In this document: positions 63,655-64,000 of the stretch, one piece after another | How positions within the stretch are numbered: the first letter of the stretch is position 1 | Layout: each line of letters opens with the position of its first letter | From: an uncultured Collinsella sp. | GTDB taxonomy: Bacteria > Actinomycetota > Coriobacteriia > Coriobacteriales > Coriobacteriaceae | Assembly (NCBI GenBank): GCA_958445895.1 | Contig: CAUCTV010000005.1 | Span: 1 to 64,000 of the forward strand | DNA length: 64,000 nucleotides | Direction of reading: 5' to 3' | Program-made: the position numbers and the translations under genes | The notes under the pieces: model-generated | Database searches by the model: none | What the model saw: only the letters and a program-made list of their open reading frames with translations | Told to the model about the DNA's origin: nothing

Positions 63655-64000
63655 CTAGTACGTATAGGTGTAGCCGCCCGTATCGCCACGATTGAAGGAC
63701 TTTACATACTCGATAGCCTGACCGCTCGCGTCATAGCTCACGCATTCCAAAAGCAAAACAAGATCGCCCTGTTCCAGTCCAAGGAGGCCGGCATCTCGTG
63801 CGCCCAGCGCTTCGATATCGAGCTTTTCCTGTGCCATGACTGGCTTTCGGCCCAGCATCTCATAGGTCTCGTACAAACTGAAGACCGACACGTCAATATC
63901 TTCGATGGTTGGGAACAGCAGGCAGGGAATCAGCGCCGTCTCAATCGATACGGGGCTACCGTTTATGCAGTTCAGGCGTCGAACGGAATAGAGCAGGTCG
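63655..64000 (-). CDS. GntR-family regulator, C-terminal UTRA domain (5' end outside window)
   Basis: The last 115 residues of a protein continuing past the window. Visible are LLYSVRRLNCINGSPVSIET and, later, LEQGDLVLLLECVSYD and YVKSFNRGDTGGYTY, the end of a UTRA (HutC/FarR-type) ligand domain. The DNA-binding half is missing. UTRA regulators bind sugar phosphates or amino-sugar derivatives. Being upstream and on the same strand as the PTS operon, it is its likely regulator. Confidence 0.88.
   Translation of the reverse strand, partial: DLLYSVRRLNCINGSPVSIETALIPCLLFPTIEDIDVSVFSLYETYEMLGRKPVMAQEKLDIEALGARDAGLLGLEQGDLVLLLECVSYDASGQAIEYVKSFNRGDTGGYTYTY

Overview
The window is a GC-rich bacterial chromosome segment. 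Gene content, a HisZ-HisG fusion, strong Shine-Dalgarno sites and the intergenic hairpin repeats suggest a gut Coriobacteriia, most likely Collinsella. That assignment is inference, since no rRNA is present.

The left third (about 1-29,000) is accessory and defence-rich. Two minus-strand operons have the same head layout. Operon A (8452 to below 1) encodes a membrane protein, a 68-aa membrane protein, a ClpX-type AAA+ ATPase, a helicase-nuclease and a large unknown protein cut by the window edge. Operon B (25704 to 20790) encodes an unknown protein, a VirD4/TraG-like ATPase without membrane segments, a ClpP-like peptidase, an unknown protein and an HNH nuclease. Each operon diverges from a plus-strand gene for a degenerate HsdM-HsdS-like protein (8722-10365 and 25994-27433), and the two divergent intergenic regions share a 12-bp word. 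The ClpX-like protein keeps a ClpP-docking-like VGF tripeptide, and the ClpP-like protein keeps its Ser-His-Asp triad. I regard this paired layout as the best candidate for an undescribed system. Between the operons lie three small genes, a WYL regulator overlapping a 1541-aa SF1 helicase with a HEPN motif, and a complete EcoRV-type restriction-modification pair. An AbiE toxin-antitoxin pair follows at 27.5-29.0 kb.

From 29 to 46.6 kb the region is mostly housekeeping: a DUF4342-like protein with a two-component system, an orphan PTS IIB with a VOC protein, tRNA-Leu(UAA) with a duplicated 3' end, and an AAA+/DUF4143 ATPase flanked by two related hairpin repeats. Further right are a Ppx/GppA phosphatase, a DivIC/FtsB-like protein, enolase, MazG, a YfcE-like phosphodiesterase, a stand-alone LarC C-terminal domain, a fused CydDC transporter, a YgbA-like protein and a PHP phosphatase.

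From 46.6 to 55.0 kb a histidine operon runs on the minus strand: hisZG, hisD, hisC, hisB, hisH, hisA, hisF, hisI, a 75-aa unknown gene and hisE. The plus-strand PHP phosphatase, probably histidinol-phosphatase, converges on hisE and would supply the missing step.

From 55 to 64 kb is a sugar-uptake locus with a mannose-family PTS (IIA, IIB, IIC, IID), three SIS-domain proteins, an MFS transporter, a sugar-phosphate epimerase-like protein and the C-terminal part of a GntR/UTRA regulator. Two of the SIS genes are near-identical direct repeats about 5.2 kb apart. The layout resembles loci for glycated amino acids (Amadori products), but the substrate is inferred.
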